From contig DATBNO010000123.1 in assembly GCA_036554285.1 (NCBI GenBank), forward strand, positions 1-27,443: DNA of 27,443 bases. The letters are read 5' to 3'. The notes under the pieces are model-generated. The model ran no database searches. It was not told the DNA's origin and saw only the letters and a list, made by a program, of their open reading frames with translations. The first letter of the stretch is position 1. Each line of letters opens with the position of its first letter. The DNA is from JADGGM01 sp025449955 (GTDB lineage: Bacteria > Gemmatimonadota > Gemmatimonadetes > Gemmatimonadales > Gemmatimonadaceae). The translations under genes and the position numbers were made by a program. Below are positions 1 to 6,405 of the stretch, piece by piece.

Positions 1-325
1 ACTCGATCTCCTCGATGTACCACGGGTTGAACCGTGCGGGCCATCCCGCTGCTTCTCGCTCGAGTTCGACAACAGAGAGTTCAAGCGCGTCACCGTGTCC
101 GAACTGCGCCGGCACAGCACGATTCCTAACAAACTCCCGAACTGCGATGAACTCTACTCTATGTACGGACTGCACGCCGACGTCTGTAGCGCGTGCGGAA
201 AACTTTATCTCGCCGGTGGCAGAGACCGTAAATGCATCCAATGGCGCGTACGCACAATAGAGCGCTTCGCAGAAGGCTCGTATCGAAGTCTGAGGCATCG
301 GGTCTCTCACTGTCGCGTATACCAT
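1..325 (-). CDS. Partial integron cassette protein, unknown function (3' end beyond window)
   Basis: On the minus strand an open frame begins at ATG 325-323 and runs without a stop to the left edge, giving 108 complete codons. The visible protein starts MVYATVRDPM and includes the stretches VHRVEFIAVREFVRNRAVP and GWPARFNPWYIEEIE. It has no signal peptide or obvious membrane segment and looks like a soluble protein. It begins a few bases after the core site GTTAGAC (minus strand, 337-331), exactly where a cassette gene should start. Its direction matches the other four cassettes. A competing plus-strand frame covers the same bases but runs through the attC site and into the next gene, so I prefer this one. 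I do not recognise the family. Confidence 0.6.
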   Translation of the reverse strand, partial: MVYATVRDPMPQTSIRAFCEALYCAYAPLDAFTVSATGEIKFSARATDVGVQSVHRVEFIAVREFVRNRAVPAQFGHGDALELSVVELEREAAGWPARFNPWYIEEIE

Positions 326-330
326 GTGCT

Positions 331-390
331 GTCTAACGCAGAGCCAGCTGCCGAGCGATCGACTCGCAGCACAACGATTCCCGGTTACAG
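331..390 (-). repeat. attC-like recombination site, about 60 bp
   Basis: The outer boxes are GTCTAAC at 331-337 and GGTTACAG at 383-390. The two arms are complementary over most of GCTGCCGAGCGATCG at 348-362 against the facing arm, as expected of an attC hairpin. On the minus strand the R' core (the recombination box) reads GTTAGAC and fits GTTRRRY. The other box is degenerate (TGTAAC) and carries the stop codon of the preceding cassette gene. The length equals the classical 59-base element. Confidence 0.65.
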
Positions 391-685
391 CAGGACGGCC
401 GCGACCGCCGCGACGAATGCAAGAGTCGTGAGAACGTCGAAGCGGCGCTTGAACTGCAGCAGGTTGGTCAAGTCCGGGTCATTGAGCGCGAGGTAGGCCT
501 TGGTGCGGACGAACTGCATAAAGGCGATGGAGTGCACGGTGCTGACGTTCAAGGCCGCCCAATCATTCGCGTGACGCTCCCGAACCAACTTGCCGGCTCG
601 ACGCAACAGGATGGCGTCGGTAGGGAGGACGGCCACGAAGTAGAGCGCGAGAATGCCCTACGAGGAGCGCGTCGGAATGCGTCAT
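385..685 (-). pseudogene. Small membrane protein in a cassette, interrupted by a +1 frameshift
   Basis: Two minus-strand frames join into one plausible protein. ATG 685-683 gives MTHSDALLV; the next frame, entered by removing one G from the GGG run at about 656-658, gives GILALYFVAVLPTDAILLRR and continues to the stop at 385-387. The joined product is about 99 aa, with a hydrophobic N-terminal segment and a hydrophobic C-terminus ending FVAAVAAVLL. Without the shift, an in-frame TAG (660-658) cuts the hydrophobic start off. The layout (two terminal membrane segments around a polar centre with a QFKRRFD stretch) recalls the UspB type, but I do not claim homology. The gene lies between attC-like sites at 713-811 and 331-390. 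It may be a decayed cassette, a sequencing error, or a gene using an alternative start near 636. Confidence 0.5.
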
Positions 686-712
686 GTCTGAGTATGGGAC
701 GTTGTCGTGTCC

Positions 713-811
713 GCCTAACGCAAACCGCAGCAGGGCCAGCGACAAAATGTCTAGCGTGAGGATAAGTCAGGCGGCCGTCTTGGCCGCATGCGGCCTCGAG
801 GCACTTACGGA
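713..811 (-). repeat. Degenerate attC-like site, about 99 bp
   Basis: On the minus strand the R' core is a perfect GTTAGGC (719-713). The opposite box is CCGTAAG (811-805), poorly matching RYYYAAC but containing the TAA stop of the lipoprotein gene, as the same box does in the neighbouring attC sites. Arm complementarity is weaker than in the other sites (a shared CCGCA block and the TAA core). Its size and its position between two cassette genes support the call. Confidence 0.45.
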
Positions 812-1320
812 TCGCCCCGAAACAAGAACACCTCGCCGTCGCGCCCCAGGGCGAGCCCGAAAAATGGTCGGCTGAACACGAGTCCTGCACGCGGCGCGGT
901 CGGCACAGTTGCGACGACGCATGCTTCGACCTGGCCAGCAAGGGCGGCGACACGCGGATAGTAGGGGGGCAGAATGAGTTTCGGGAGCGTTGCAGGGCTG
1001 AACCCGCTCAGCGCCGCACGGGTCCCACGGACGACGACGGCCATCGTATCTGTTCCGACGCGCACCTGCAGGGCGGCGCCCGTCCAGTGATCAGTCCCCG
1101 TTAGGAAGTACGCCGAGTCCATCGCGTCCTTGGGGATGGCGATGAGTAAGATCCGGCGGCCATCCATTGTCTCCGGCGACATGGGGAACTGGCGTGGCGC
1201 TGGACTCACCATGGTGTCTCTGGGAGTGGGCTCAGGAGCAGTCGTCGCCTTCTGGTGCGCACAGCCGGAGAGCACCGCAGGTAGCAGGAGGAGTAACCAG
1301 TATGCCCGAGAGCGGCTCAT
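805..1320 (-). CDS. Cassette-encoded lipoprotein of unknown function
   Basis: The protein is 171 aa and starts at ATG 1320-1318, giving MSRSRAYWLLLLLPAVLSGCAHQ. This is a typical lipoprotein signal with lipobox LSGC, so the mature protein should be lipid-anchored at Cys19 in the cell envelope. A linker rich in Thr and Pro follows, then a domain with the stretches ILLIAIPKDAMDSAYFLTG and LPPYYPRVAALAGQVEACV. An upstream in-frame start would extend it across the attC site at 1347-1446 and bury the signal peptide, so I rejected it. The stop lies inside the box of the next attC-like site. I do not recognise the mature domain. Same strand as intI, third cassette from it. Confidence 0.65.
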   Translation of the reverse strand: MSRSRAYWLLLLLPAVLSGCAHQKATTAPEPTPRDTMVSPAPRQFPMSPETMDGRRILLIAIPKDAMDSAYFLTGTDHWTGAALQVRVGTDTMAVVVRGTRAALSGFSPATLPKLILPPYYPRVAALAGQVEACVVATVPTAPRAGLVFSRPFFGLALGRDGEVFLFRGDP

Positions 1321-1346
1321 GAGTCTCGCATGCCAAGGAGGGGCCT

Positions 1347-1446
1347 GCCTAACGCCCGAGCCAACCTGCGGGCGAGTCAAATCAAGAGCGACCACGCAGC
1401 GTTCGCAAGTCCTTAGATCGCCCGCCGGGTGCAGCGTTCGTTAGAC
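1347..1446 (-). repeat. attC site, 100 bp
   Basis: The outer boxes are GCCTAAC (1347-1353) and GTTAGAC (1440-1446), both exact fits to RYYYAAC and GTTRRRY. The arms share CTAACG at the ends and an inner complementary block GCGGGCGA against TCGCCCGC, followed by a TC match; the central loop is unpaired. On the minus strand the box GTCTAAC contains the TAA stop of the upstream cassette gene (1441-1443), a common arrangement for cassettes. It separates the second and third cassettes. Confidence 0.75.
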
Positions 1447-1860
1447 AGCGTCACGGAAGGCATATTCAATGTCACGATCCTTCGTCTCAATGATGCCGCA
1501 ACTGCCTGGAGTTACCGGACGGACATAGTAAGGACGCAAAATAATGGCGTCGTCGGGCCAACGGTCGTCGACTATGTAGCACTCCAATGTGGCGATGGCG
1601 CCGTCTGTCACGAACAGCACAAAGCCTGCATCGTGTTCGAGCCCCGAGACCTCTGCGTAGAGATCGCTGAGCACGAGCCGCGCGCGGCCTCGCACGCGCG
1701 GCAGCTCCGCAGGCACTGCGAGGTCTGTGAAAAAGCCGACGCCTGTGAACTCGCGACTCGCTACCGTCGCGGAACTCAACTGGGCACGAAATACCGCAAG
1801 CTCGGGCTTGTCGCCGGCGAGGAGCATTTCCAGGACGCGCCTTTCCATTTCATTCAGCAT
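1441..1860 (-). CDS. Cassette-encoded 139-aa protein of unknown function
   Basis: It starts at ATG 1860-1858 (MLNEMERRVLEMLLAGDKPE) and ends in the attC box at 1441. No signal peptide or membrane segment is visible, so it is probably cytosolic. The N-terminal helix MERRVLEMLLAG is followed by an SREFTGVGFFTDL stretch; the C-terminal half is strand-rich (ALECYIVDD-type beta segments) and the last residues are acidic. The frame stays open a little further upstream, but no ATG, GTG or TTG is found there before the TAG that precedes it. The organisation resembles small conserved hypothetical proteins often found in cassettes; I cannot give a function. It is the second cassette from intI. Confidence 0.7.
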   Translation of the reverse strand: MLNEMERRVLEMLLAGDKPELAVFRAQLSSATVASREFTGVGFFTDLAVPAELPRVRGRARLVLSDLYAEVSGLEHDAGFVLFVTDGAIATLECYIVDDRWPDDAIILRPYYVRPVTPGSCGIIETKDRDIEYAFRDAV

Positions 1861-1930
1861 CGACCCGCCGACAAAAAGGAGAGTGCGAATGCCGATATCC
1901 GTACCATTGATGACCCCAGAAGCCGTTGCG

Positions 1931-2025
1931 AGCTAACGCCCCAGTTAAGCAGCGGCCGAATCATATAAAAGCGAGCGCAGAGAGTTTCCTTGGATCGCCC
2001 GACTGCTTCAAAGTTCCCGTTAGGA
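1931..2025 (-). repeat. attC site, 95 bp
   Basis: Boxes are AGCTAAC (1931-1937) and GTTAGGA (2019-2025); on the minus strand the R' core reads GTTAGCT, a fit to GTTRRRY. Arms pair well: CTAACG at the ends, AAGCAG, CGG and CGATC-type blocks further in, with unpaired bases between them as in genuine attC hairpins. It lies between the first cassette gene (ending 2043) and the second (starting 1860). Confidence 0.75.
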
Positions 2026-2042
2026 CGCAGGCCGCTCGGCGT

Positions 2043-2555
2043 CTATCGGCGGGTAAGTATGACACGGGCGAATGGACTGCGCACTCCGGAACTGTCGTTG
2101 TCCATGTGCCACTGCCAGGAATCCTTCACTGGGTCGTAGCGGAATGTCGTATGAAAACTGGTAGCGGCGGCGTACTGGAAGAGAAAGGAGATGGAATCTC
2201 CGATGACCATCCCGCGGCCGGTACCCTCGAGCGGGAAGGCTGCTGCCGCAGTATTGTCCATCCACACGCACGCGTAAGCGCCGGTCTTGGGGTCTCGTCC
2301 GAAGAGCACGACGGCTTCGTAGGCGGGGCTGCCATTAGGCGCCCGCTCGCGAGATACCTCGTGCATCTGCACGTACTCGCGGCCGAGCAGCCACTCGAAG
2401 TCCACATCATGGACGGTTTGCTTGCGCGCTATGGAGCCGCGCAGGACCCAATGACCCACCAGGCGTGGAAAAAGCGAGTCGGGAGGTAGCGCCTGGGCGA
2501 GCACCGCGGCAGGGGAGCACAGTAGTGCGAGAGCAAGCATCGTTTGTTTGAGCAT
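2043..2555 (-). CDS. Secreted cassette protein, possibly lipocalin-like (DUF1579-type)
   Basis: Starting at ATG 2555-2553 the protein is 170 aa, with a Sec signal (MLKQTMLALALLCSPAAVLAQ) cut after AQA, so it should be periplasmic or exported. The mature part begins LPPDSLFPRLVGHWVLRGSI and continues with a run of alternating strands: WLLGREYVQMHEVS, AYEAVVLFGRDPKTGAYACV, FHTTFRYDPVKDSWQWHMD. This pattern (a GxW near the start, then antiparallel strands with a DPKTGxY turn) is typical of DUF1579 or lipocalin-like domains; that is inference from pattern only. A TTG codon eight residues earlier is possible but would weaken the signal peptide. It is the first cassette after intI, behind the inverted repeat at 2592-2609. 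Confidence 0.65.
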   Translation of the reverse strand: MLKQTMLALALLCSPAAVLAQALPPDSLFPRLVGHWVLRGSIARKQTVHDVDFEWLLGREYVQMHEVSRERAPNGSPAYEAVVLFGRDPKTGAYACVWMDNTAAAAFPLEGTGRGMVIGDSISFLFQYAAATSFHTTFRYDPVKDSWQWHMDNDSSGVRSPFARVILTRR

Positions 2556-2591
2556 GTTGCCACATGTGGCGAAGTTCAAACCCTGTTGCCC

Positions 2592-2609
2592 GCCTAACGC
2601 GTGTTAGGC
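2592..2609. repeat. Perfect inverted pair of integron core boxes
   Basis: GCCTAACGCGTGTTAGGC contains two copies of the core word in opposite orientation with a GCGT spacer and 7-bp perfect arms. It is 37 bp upstream of the first cassette ATG and next to the larger palindrome at 2655-2753. It may be part of attI, the point where new cassettes enter, or a remnant of a removed attC. It is too short to be an attC by itself. Confidence 0.55.
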
Positions 2610-2654
2610 TGCGTCGAAAGACTGCAGAGGAAAACGTTCTGGACTTCTCTTGCA

Positions 2655-2753
2655 GTCTAACACGCCCAATGAAAGACGGCTATCGGCTAGGCAAGTCGCG
2701 GCGCCAGTTAGCTTTGAGAAAGCGACCGTCAACCATTCGCCCAGGCGTTAGAC
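2655..2753 (-). repeat. attC- or attI-like palindrome overlapping the intI 3' end
   Basis: Boxes GTCTAAC (2655-2661) and GTTAGAC (2747-2753) are exact mutual complements and fit RYYYAAC and GTTRRRY. The arms share CGCCC/GGGCG, AATG/CATT and GACGG/CCGTC blocks separated by mismatches, like the other attC sites here. The IntI reading frame continues through 2753 to a stop at 2680, so the C-terminal tail of the recombinase is encoded by the site. Either this is the first attC of the array, possibly of a lost cassette, or it is the attI region. Confidence 0.55.
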
Positions 2754-3864
2754 TGACAGGGCTGGTCAGCCTAGCGCCTTGCTGGAGCCGAGCATCCGGG
2801 ACGGAGGGGGCAGCTCCGTCGGTTGGGCCAACGCCCAACAAATCGCCGGGACTCCACACCGCACGACTGCCGCGATTCAGAACGTGCGTGTACAGCATCG
2901 TCGTGCTCACGTCGCGATGCCCAAGCAGTTCCTGAATCGTGCGAATGTCGTAGCCCTGCTCGAGCAGGTGTGTCGCGAAGCTGTGCCTGAACGTGTGACA
3001 TGTCACGCGCTTGGTCAAATCCGCCGCGCGAGCCGCGGCAGCAACCGCGCGTTGCACGGCGGTCTCATGATAGTGATGTCGCACCCAGCGGCGTGTTTCG
3101 CGGTCGCGATATGAACGCACGGCTGGAAACAGCCATTGCCACTTCCAGTCGCGCGCCGCCGATGGAGCTTTGCGCCAGTAGGCGCCGGGCAGCATCACGT
3201 ACCCGCGGCCCGCCGATAAGTCGCGGCGATGCTGCATGCGCACGCGTTCGATGTGCGGCCCAAGCTCGCTCGCGGCAACGCCCGACAACATCGTTAGGCG
3301 ATCGCTTCCGCCCTTGCCTCCCCGCACCACGATCTCGCGCGCCGACACATCCACGTCCTTCACGCGCAGCGTCACCGCTTCCATCAATCGGAGGCCGCTC
3401 CCATACATCAGCTGCGCCACGAGACGCGGCATGCCGTCCAATCCATCCAGCATCCGTCGCACTTCATCGCGCGTCATCACTGTCGGCCGCGGGCGCGGAC
3501 GCTTGGCGCGCACGATTTCACCCAGAGACCCGAAGGGCTGATTCAGCACGACCCGGTACAGAAAAGCCAGTGCCGCTACCGCCTGGTTCTGCGTAGCAGC
3601 CGCAACCTTTCGCGTCGTCGCCAAGTGCGCCAGAAACGCTCGCACCTCAGGCCCACCCATGTCTCGCGGATGACGCCGGCCATGAAACCGCACGTATTGC
3701 CGCATCCAATACGTGTACGACTCGGCGGTGCGCGGACTCCACCCCCGGAGCTGCGCTTCACGCTCGATCGCGCCCGCCAGCGTCAAGGCTTTCTCCACAC
3801 GCGCAGGATCACCAAGCGGTCGCCACGCCGCGTCATCCAATCGCCGCACGAAGACGCGCCGCAT
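2680..3864 (-). CDS. intI: Integron integrase (IntI, tyrosine recombinase)
   Basis: The 394-aa protein catalyses integration and excision of gene cassettes at attI and attC sites. It has a SAM-like DNA-binding N-domain (about residues 22-110, with WSPRTAESYTYWMRQYVRFH) and a catalytic domain. All tyrosine recombinase residues are visible: R159 (GSGLRLMEA), K184 (GGKGGSDR), H290 and R293 (CHTFRHSFATHLL), H316 (LLGHRDVS) and nucleophile Y325 (TTMLYTHVLN). The IntI-specific insertion that separates integron integrases from XerC/D lies around residues 223-265 (MLPGAYWRKAP to VRHHYHETAV). Start ATG 3864-3862 is chosen because earlier in-frame codons give basic, low-complexity sequence. After GDLLG (344) about 50 extra residues follow, encoded by the palindrome at 2655-2753. 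Unlike classical integrons, the gene points the same way as its cassettes, which lie beyond its 3' end. I see no convincing LexA box upstream. Confidence 0.93.
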   Translation of the reverse strand: MRRVFVRRLDDAAWRPLGDPARVEKALTLAGAIEREAQLRGWSPRTAESYTYWMRQYVRFHGRRHPRDMGGPEVRAFLAHLATTRKVAAATQNQAVAALAFLYRVVLNQPFGSLGEIVRAKRPRPRPTVMTRDEVRRMLDGLDGMPRLVAQLMYGSGLRLMEAVTLRVKDVDVSAREIVVRGGKGGSDRLTMLSGVAASELGPHIERVRMQHRRDLSAGRGYVMLPGAYWRKAPSAARDWKWQWLFPAVRSYRDRETRRWVRHHYHETAVQRAVAAAARAADLTKRVTCHTFRHSFATHLLEQGYDIRTIQELLGHRDVSTTMLYTHVLNRGSRAVWSPGDLLGVGPTDGAAPSVPDARLQQGARLTSPVSLTPGRMVDGRFLKANWRRDLPSR

Positions 3865-4009
3865 CCCACAAAGTGGCCACCAGTGCTTGCGACGGCACCA
3901 ACTTGGGCGAACATTAGACCCCCAGCACCGCCGCACCCAATCCCGCGGACACCGCCGCCGCCGGCCGGCTCGACCGGCGCCGACCCGCTCCCCCGCTCCG
4001 CCTAACCAC
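3865..4009. promoter_or_regulatory. Divergent intergenic region between intI and the OPT transporter
   Basis: These 145 bp must hold the start signals of two divergent genes. The region is very C-rich on the plus strand, and I found no convincing -35/-10 pair. A GCCTAAC copy (4000-4006) ends three bases before the transporter ATG, in the place where a ribosome binding site would be expected; no purine-rich Shine-Dalgarno sequence is present. An ATTAGAC near 3912 is a one-mismatch core box. In a classical integron attI would lie here, but the cassettes are on the other side. Confidence 0.35.
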
Positions 4010-5974
4010 ATGAAACCCAAAGAACTCACCATCCGCGGGCTCGTGCTCGGTGTGCTCATCACCACGCTCTTCACCGCGGCCAACGTCTACTTGGGACTCA
4101 AGGTCGGACTCACGTTCGCCTCGTCCATCCCCGCCGCCGTCATCTCCATGGCGGTCCTGAGCGTCGTCAAAGATTCCTCGATCCTCGAGAACAACATCGT
4201 CCAAACGGTCGCCTCGGCGGCCGGTACACTGTCGGCGATCATCTTCGTGCTGCCGGGCCTCGTCATCGTCGGCTATTGGACAGGATTCCCGTTCTGGCAA
4301 TCCTTCTTCATCTGCCTGAGCGGCGGCGTGTTGGGCGTCCTCTTTACCATCCCGCTGCGGCGCGCGCTGGTTACGACGTCCGACCTGCCCTACCCCGAAG
4401 GCGTCGCCGCGGCCGAAGTCCTCAAGGTGGGATCGGGCACGCGCGGCGAAACCAAAGACGACACCGGCGAAGCCCACGAAGGCCTCATCGCCGTCATCCT
4501 CGGCTCCATCACGTCGGCGGCGCTCGCCATCCTCACCGGCACGCGCATCGTCGCCGGCGGCCTAACGGGATTCATCTCGTTAGGCACCAACGCCGCCACC
4601 GGATACGACTTCGCGTGGTCCCTCGCGCTCCTCGGCGTGGGACAGATCGTCGGACTCTCCGTGGGCATGGCGATGCTCGTCGGACAGATCATCTCGTGGG
4701 TCATCGCGGTCCCGATCCTCACGTCCATGCAGCCGGCGGCGGCCGGCATGACCATGGCCGCCCACACCGCCATGGTCTGGCGCACCCAGGTTCGATTCCT
4801 CGGCGCCGGCACCATCGGCATCGCCGCCATCTACAGCTTGGCGCGGCTCGCGCGACCCGTAGTCGCAGGCCTCGTAGCGACGCTGTCCGCGTCGCGCGCC
4901 GCCGCCACCACCGATGACCTGGATCGCGACCTCACGCGGCCCTGGATCTTCGCCCTCGCCGCGGCCTGCGCGGTGGTCGCGGGATGGCTGGCGTTCACGT
5001 TCGCGCGCTCCACCGTGCTCGCGCACAACGCAGTGCTGCTCACCGTCATCGCGGTGCCGTTCGTCATCATCGTCGGCTTCATCATCGCCGGCATCTGCGG
5101 CTACATGGCGGGACTCATCGGCGCATCCAACAGCCCGATCTCCGGCGTCGGCATCCTGTCGGTCGTCGTGTGCGCATCGATCCTCGTCCTGGCCATTCGC
5201 CCAACGGTGGACAACCGGTCGGCTCTGGTCGCATTCGCGCTCTTCATCACCGCGATCGTGTTCGCGTGCGCCACCATCTCCAACGACAACCTGCAGGATC
5301 TCAAGACCGGCCAGTTGGTCGGCGCGTCGCCCATGCGCCAACAGATCGCGCTGATCGTCGGCGTCGCCGCCGGCGCGGCCGTCGTTCCGTGGGTGCTCAA
5401 CCTGCTCGCCAAGGCGTACGGATTCGCCGGCGCGCCTAACATTGGCGTGGTGGCCCACAACCCGCTGCCGGCGCCGCAAGCCACGCTCATCTCCGCGCTC
5501 GCCACGGGCGTGATCGGCGGACAGCTCGATTGGAACATGATCGGCATCGGCGCGCTCGTCGGCGTCGCCCTCATTGTTCTCGACGAGATTCTCGGCGTGA
5601 TGCGCAAGCTGCGCATTCCGCCGCTCGCCGTGGGCATCGGGATCTACCTCCCGATGTCGGCGACGTTTGCGGTCATCGTGGGCGCGTTGATCTCGTATTG
5701 GTACCAGCGCCGCACGCGCACCCTGCCCGACCCCGAGCGCGCCGAACGGTTAGGCACGCTCGTGGCGTCGGGGTTGATCGTGGGCGAGAGCGTATGGGGC
5801 GTCATCAACGCCGGCCTCATCGTCGCGCTCACGACCGAGGCGCCGATCGCGCTGGTGCCCGAGTCGTTCAAGGCGGCGCCCTGGTTAGGCGTCCTCGCGT
5901 TCATCGCGATCGTCATCTGGCTCTACCGCTGGATGCTCAAACGCTCGGCGGCCGCGCCCCCCAAGGCCGCATGA
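4010..5974 (+). CDS. OPT-family oligopeptide/metal-complex transporter
   Basis: A 654-aa integral membrane protein with about 14-16 hydrophobic segments along its length, the usual size and topology for the OPT superfamily, which imports small peptides or metal chelates by proton coupling. The N-terminus is diagnostic: KELTIRGLVLGVLITTLFTA, then NVYLGLKVGLTFASSIPAAVI. Further family-like blocks are SDLPYPEGVAAAEVLKVG after the second membrane pair and ISNDNLQDLKTGQLVGASP with PMRQQIALIVG in the second half. ATG 4010 is chosen because the family motif starts a few residues later; the upstream open frame is low-complexity. The stop overlaps the next ATG (ATGA), so the two genes are probably translationally coupled. 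Its three TTA codons and its single CTA codon all lie in GTTAGGC/GCCTAAC words. The substrate cannot be told from sequence. Confidence 0.92.
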   Translation: MKPKELTIRGLVLGVLITTLFTAANVYLGLKVGLTFASSIPAAVISMAVLSVVKDSSILENNIVQTVASAAGTLSAIIFVLPGLVIVGYWTGFPFWQSFFICLSGGVLGVLFTIPLRRALVTTSDLPYPEGVAAAEVLKVGSGTRGETKDDTGEAHEGLIAVILGSITSAALAILTGTRIVAGGLTGFISLGTNAATGYDFAWSLALLGVGQIVGLSVGMAMLVGQIISWVIAVPILTSMQPAAAGMTMAAHTAMVWRTQVRFLGAGTIGIAAIYSLARLARPVVAGLVATLSASRAAATTDDLDRDLTRPWIFALAAACAVVAGWLAFTFARSTVLAHNAVLLTVIAVPFVIIVGFIIAGICGYMAGLIGASNSPISGVGILSVVVCASILVLAIRPTVDNRSALVAFALFITAIVFACATISNDNLQDLKTGQLVGASPMRQQIALIVGVAAGAAVVPWVLNLLAKAYGFAGAPNIGVVAHNPLPAPQATLISALATGVIGGQLDWNMIGIGALVGVALIVLDEILGVMRKLRIPPLAVGIGIYLPMSATFAVIVGALISYWYQRRTRTLPDPERAERLGTLVASGLIVGESVWGVINAGLIVALTTEAPIALVPESFKAAPWLGVLAFIAIVIWLYRWMLKRSAAAPPKAA

Positions 5975-6390
5975 AGACACACACCGACTACCTCACGTTC
6001 AACACCAAGCGCCGCCAGGAAATCATCGACATCACCGACGACGTCGAGAAGTGCCGCGACGCCGCCGGCATCACCGAGGGCTTCGTCCTCGCCTCGGCCA
6101 TGCACATCTCGGCGTCGGTCTTCGTCAACGACCACGAGTCGGGATTGTGGCAGGACATTCTGGACTGGCTCGAGCAGACCGTCGCGCCATGGGATCCCGA
6201 TCGCTACCGGCACAATGAAACGGGCGAGGACAACGCCGCCGCACACCTGCGGTCCATCACCATCGGCCACGAGGTGATCGTGCCGGTCACCGATGGCCGC
6301 CTCGACCTCGGCCCATGGCAGCGGATTTTCTACGGCGAATGGGATGGCCGCCGGCCGAAGCGCGTGATCCTCAAAGCGATGGGCGACTAA
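5971..6390 (+). CDS. yjbQ: YjbQ/UPF0047 family protein (secondary thiamine-phosphate synthase type)
   Basis: A 139-aa protein of normal length for the UPF0047/YjbQ family, small soluble proteins that form trimers and in some members show weak thiamine-phosphate synthase activity; the physiological role is unsettled. The family blocks are ITEGFVLASAMHISASVFVN (36-53), the ETGEDNAAAHLRSITIGHEV block and the C-terminal EWDGRRPKRVILKAMG. The conserved histidines H45, H92 and H100 are likely metal ligands. It starts on the ATGA shared with the transporter stop, so it should be translated from the same mRNA. No functional link between the two genes is obvious. The stop is 15 bp from the end of the convergent methyltransferase gene. 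Confidence 0.88.
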   Translation: MKTHTDYLTFNTKRRQEIIDITDDVEKCRDAAGITEGFVLASAMHISASVFVNDHESGLWQDILDWLEQTVAPWDPDRYRHNETGEDNAAAHLRSITIGHEVIVPVTDGRLDLGPWQRIFYGEWDGRRPKRVILKAMGD

Positions 6391-6405
6391 CCCGGCAGTC
6401 GCGAC

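Noticed and set aside
95..496. Plus-strand open frame of 133 codons at the left end
   Set aside because: It runs across the attC-like site at 331-390 and into the opposite-strand cassette gene. A minus-strand frame with a good start right after the core site and an uninterrupted run to the window edge explains the same bases better.
3865..4083. Longer N-terminus for intI (start at 4083)
   Set aside because: The additional 73 residues are low-complexity and Arg-rich and overlap the transporter gene; IntI homology begins after residue 74.
4580..5479. Long antisense frame in the OPT transporter gene
   Set aside because: It is composed of Asp, Arg, Gly and His-rich sequence without domains, typical of shadow frames opposite GC-rich membrane genes.
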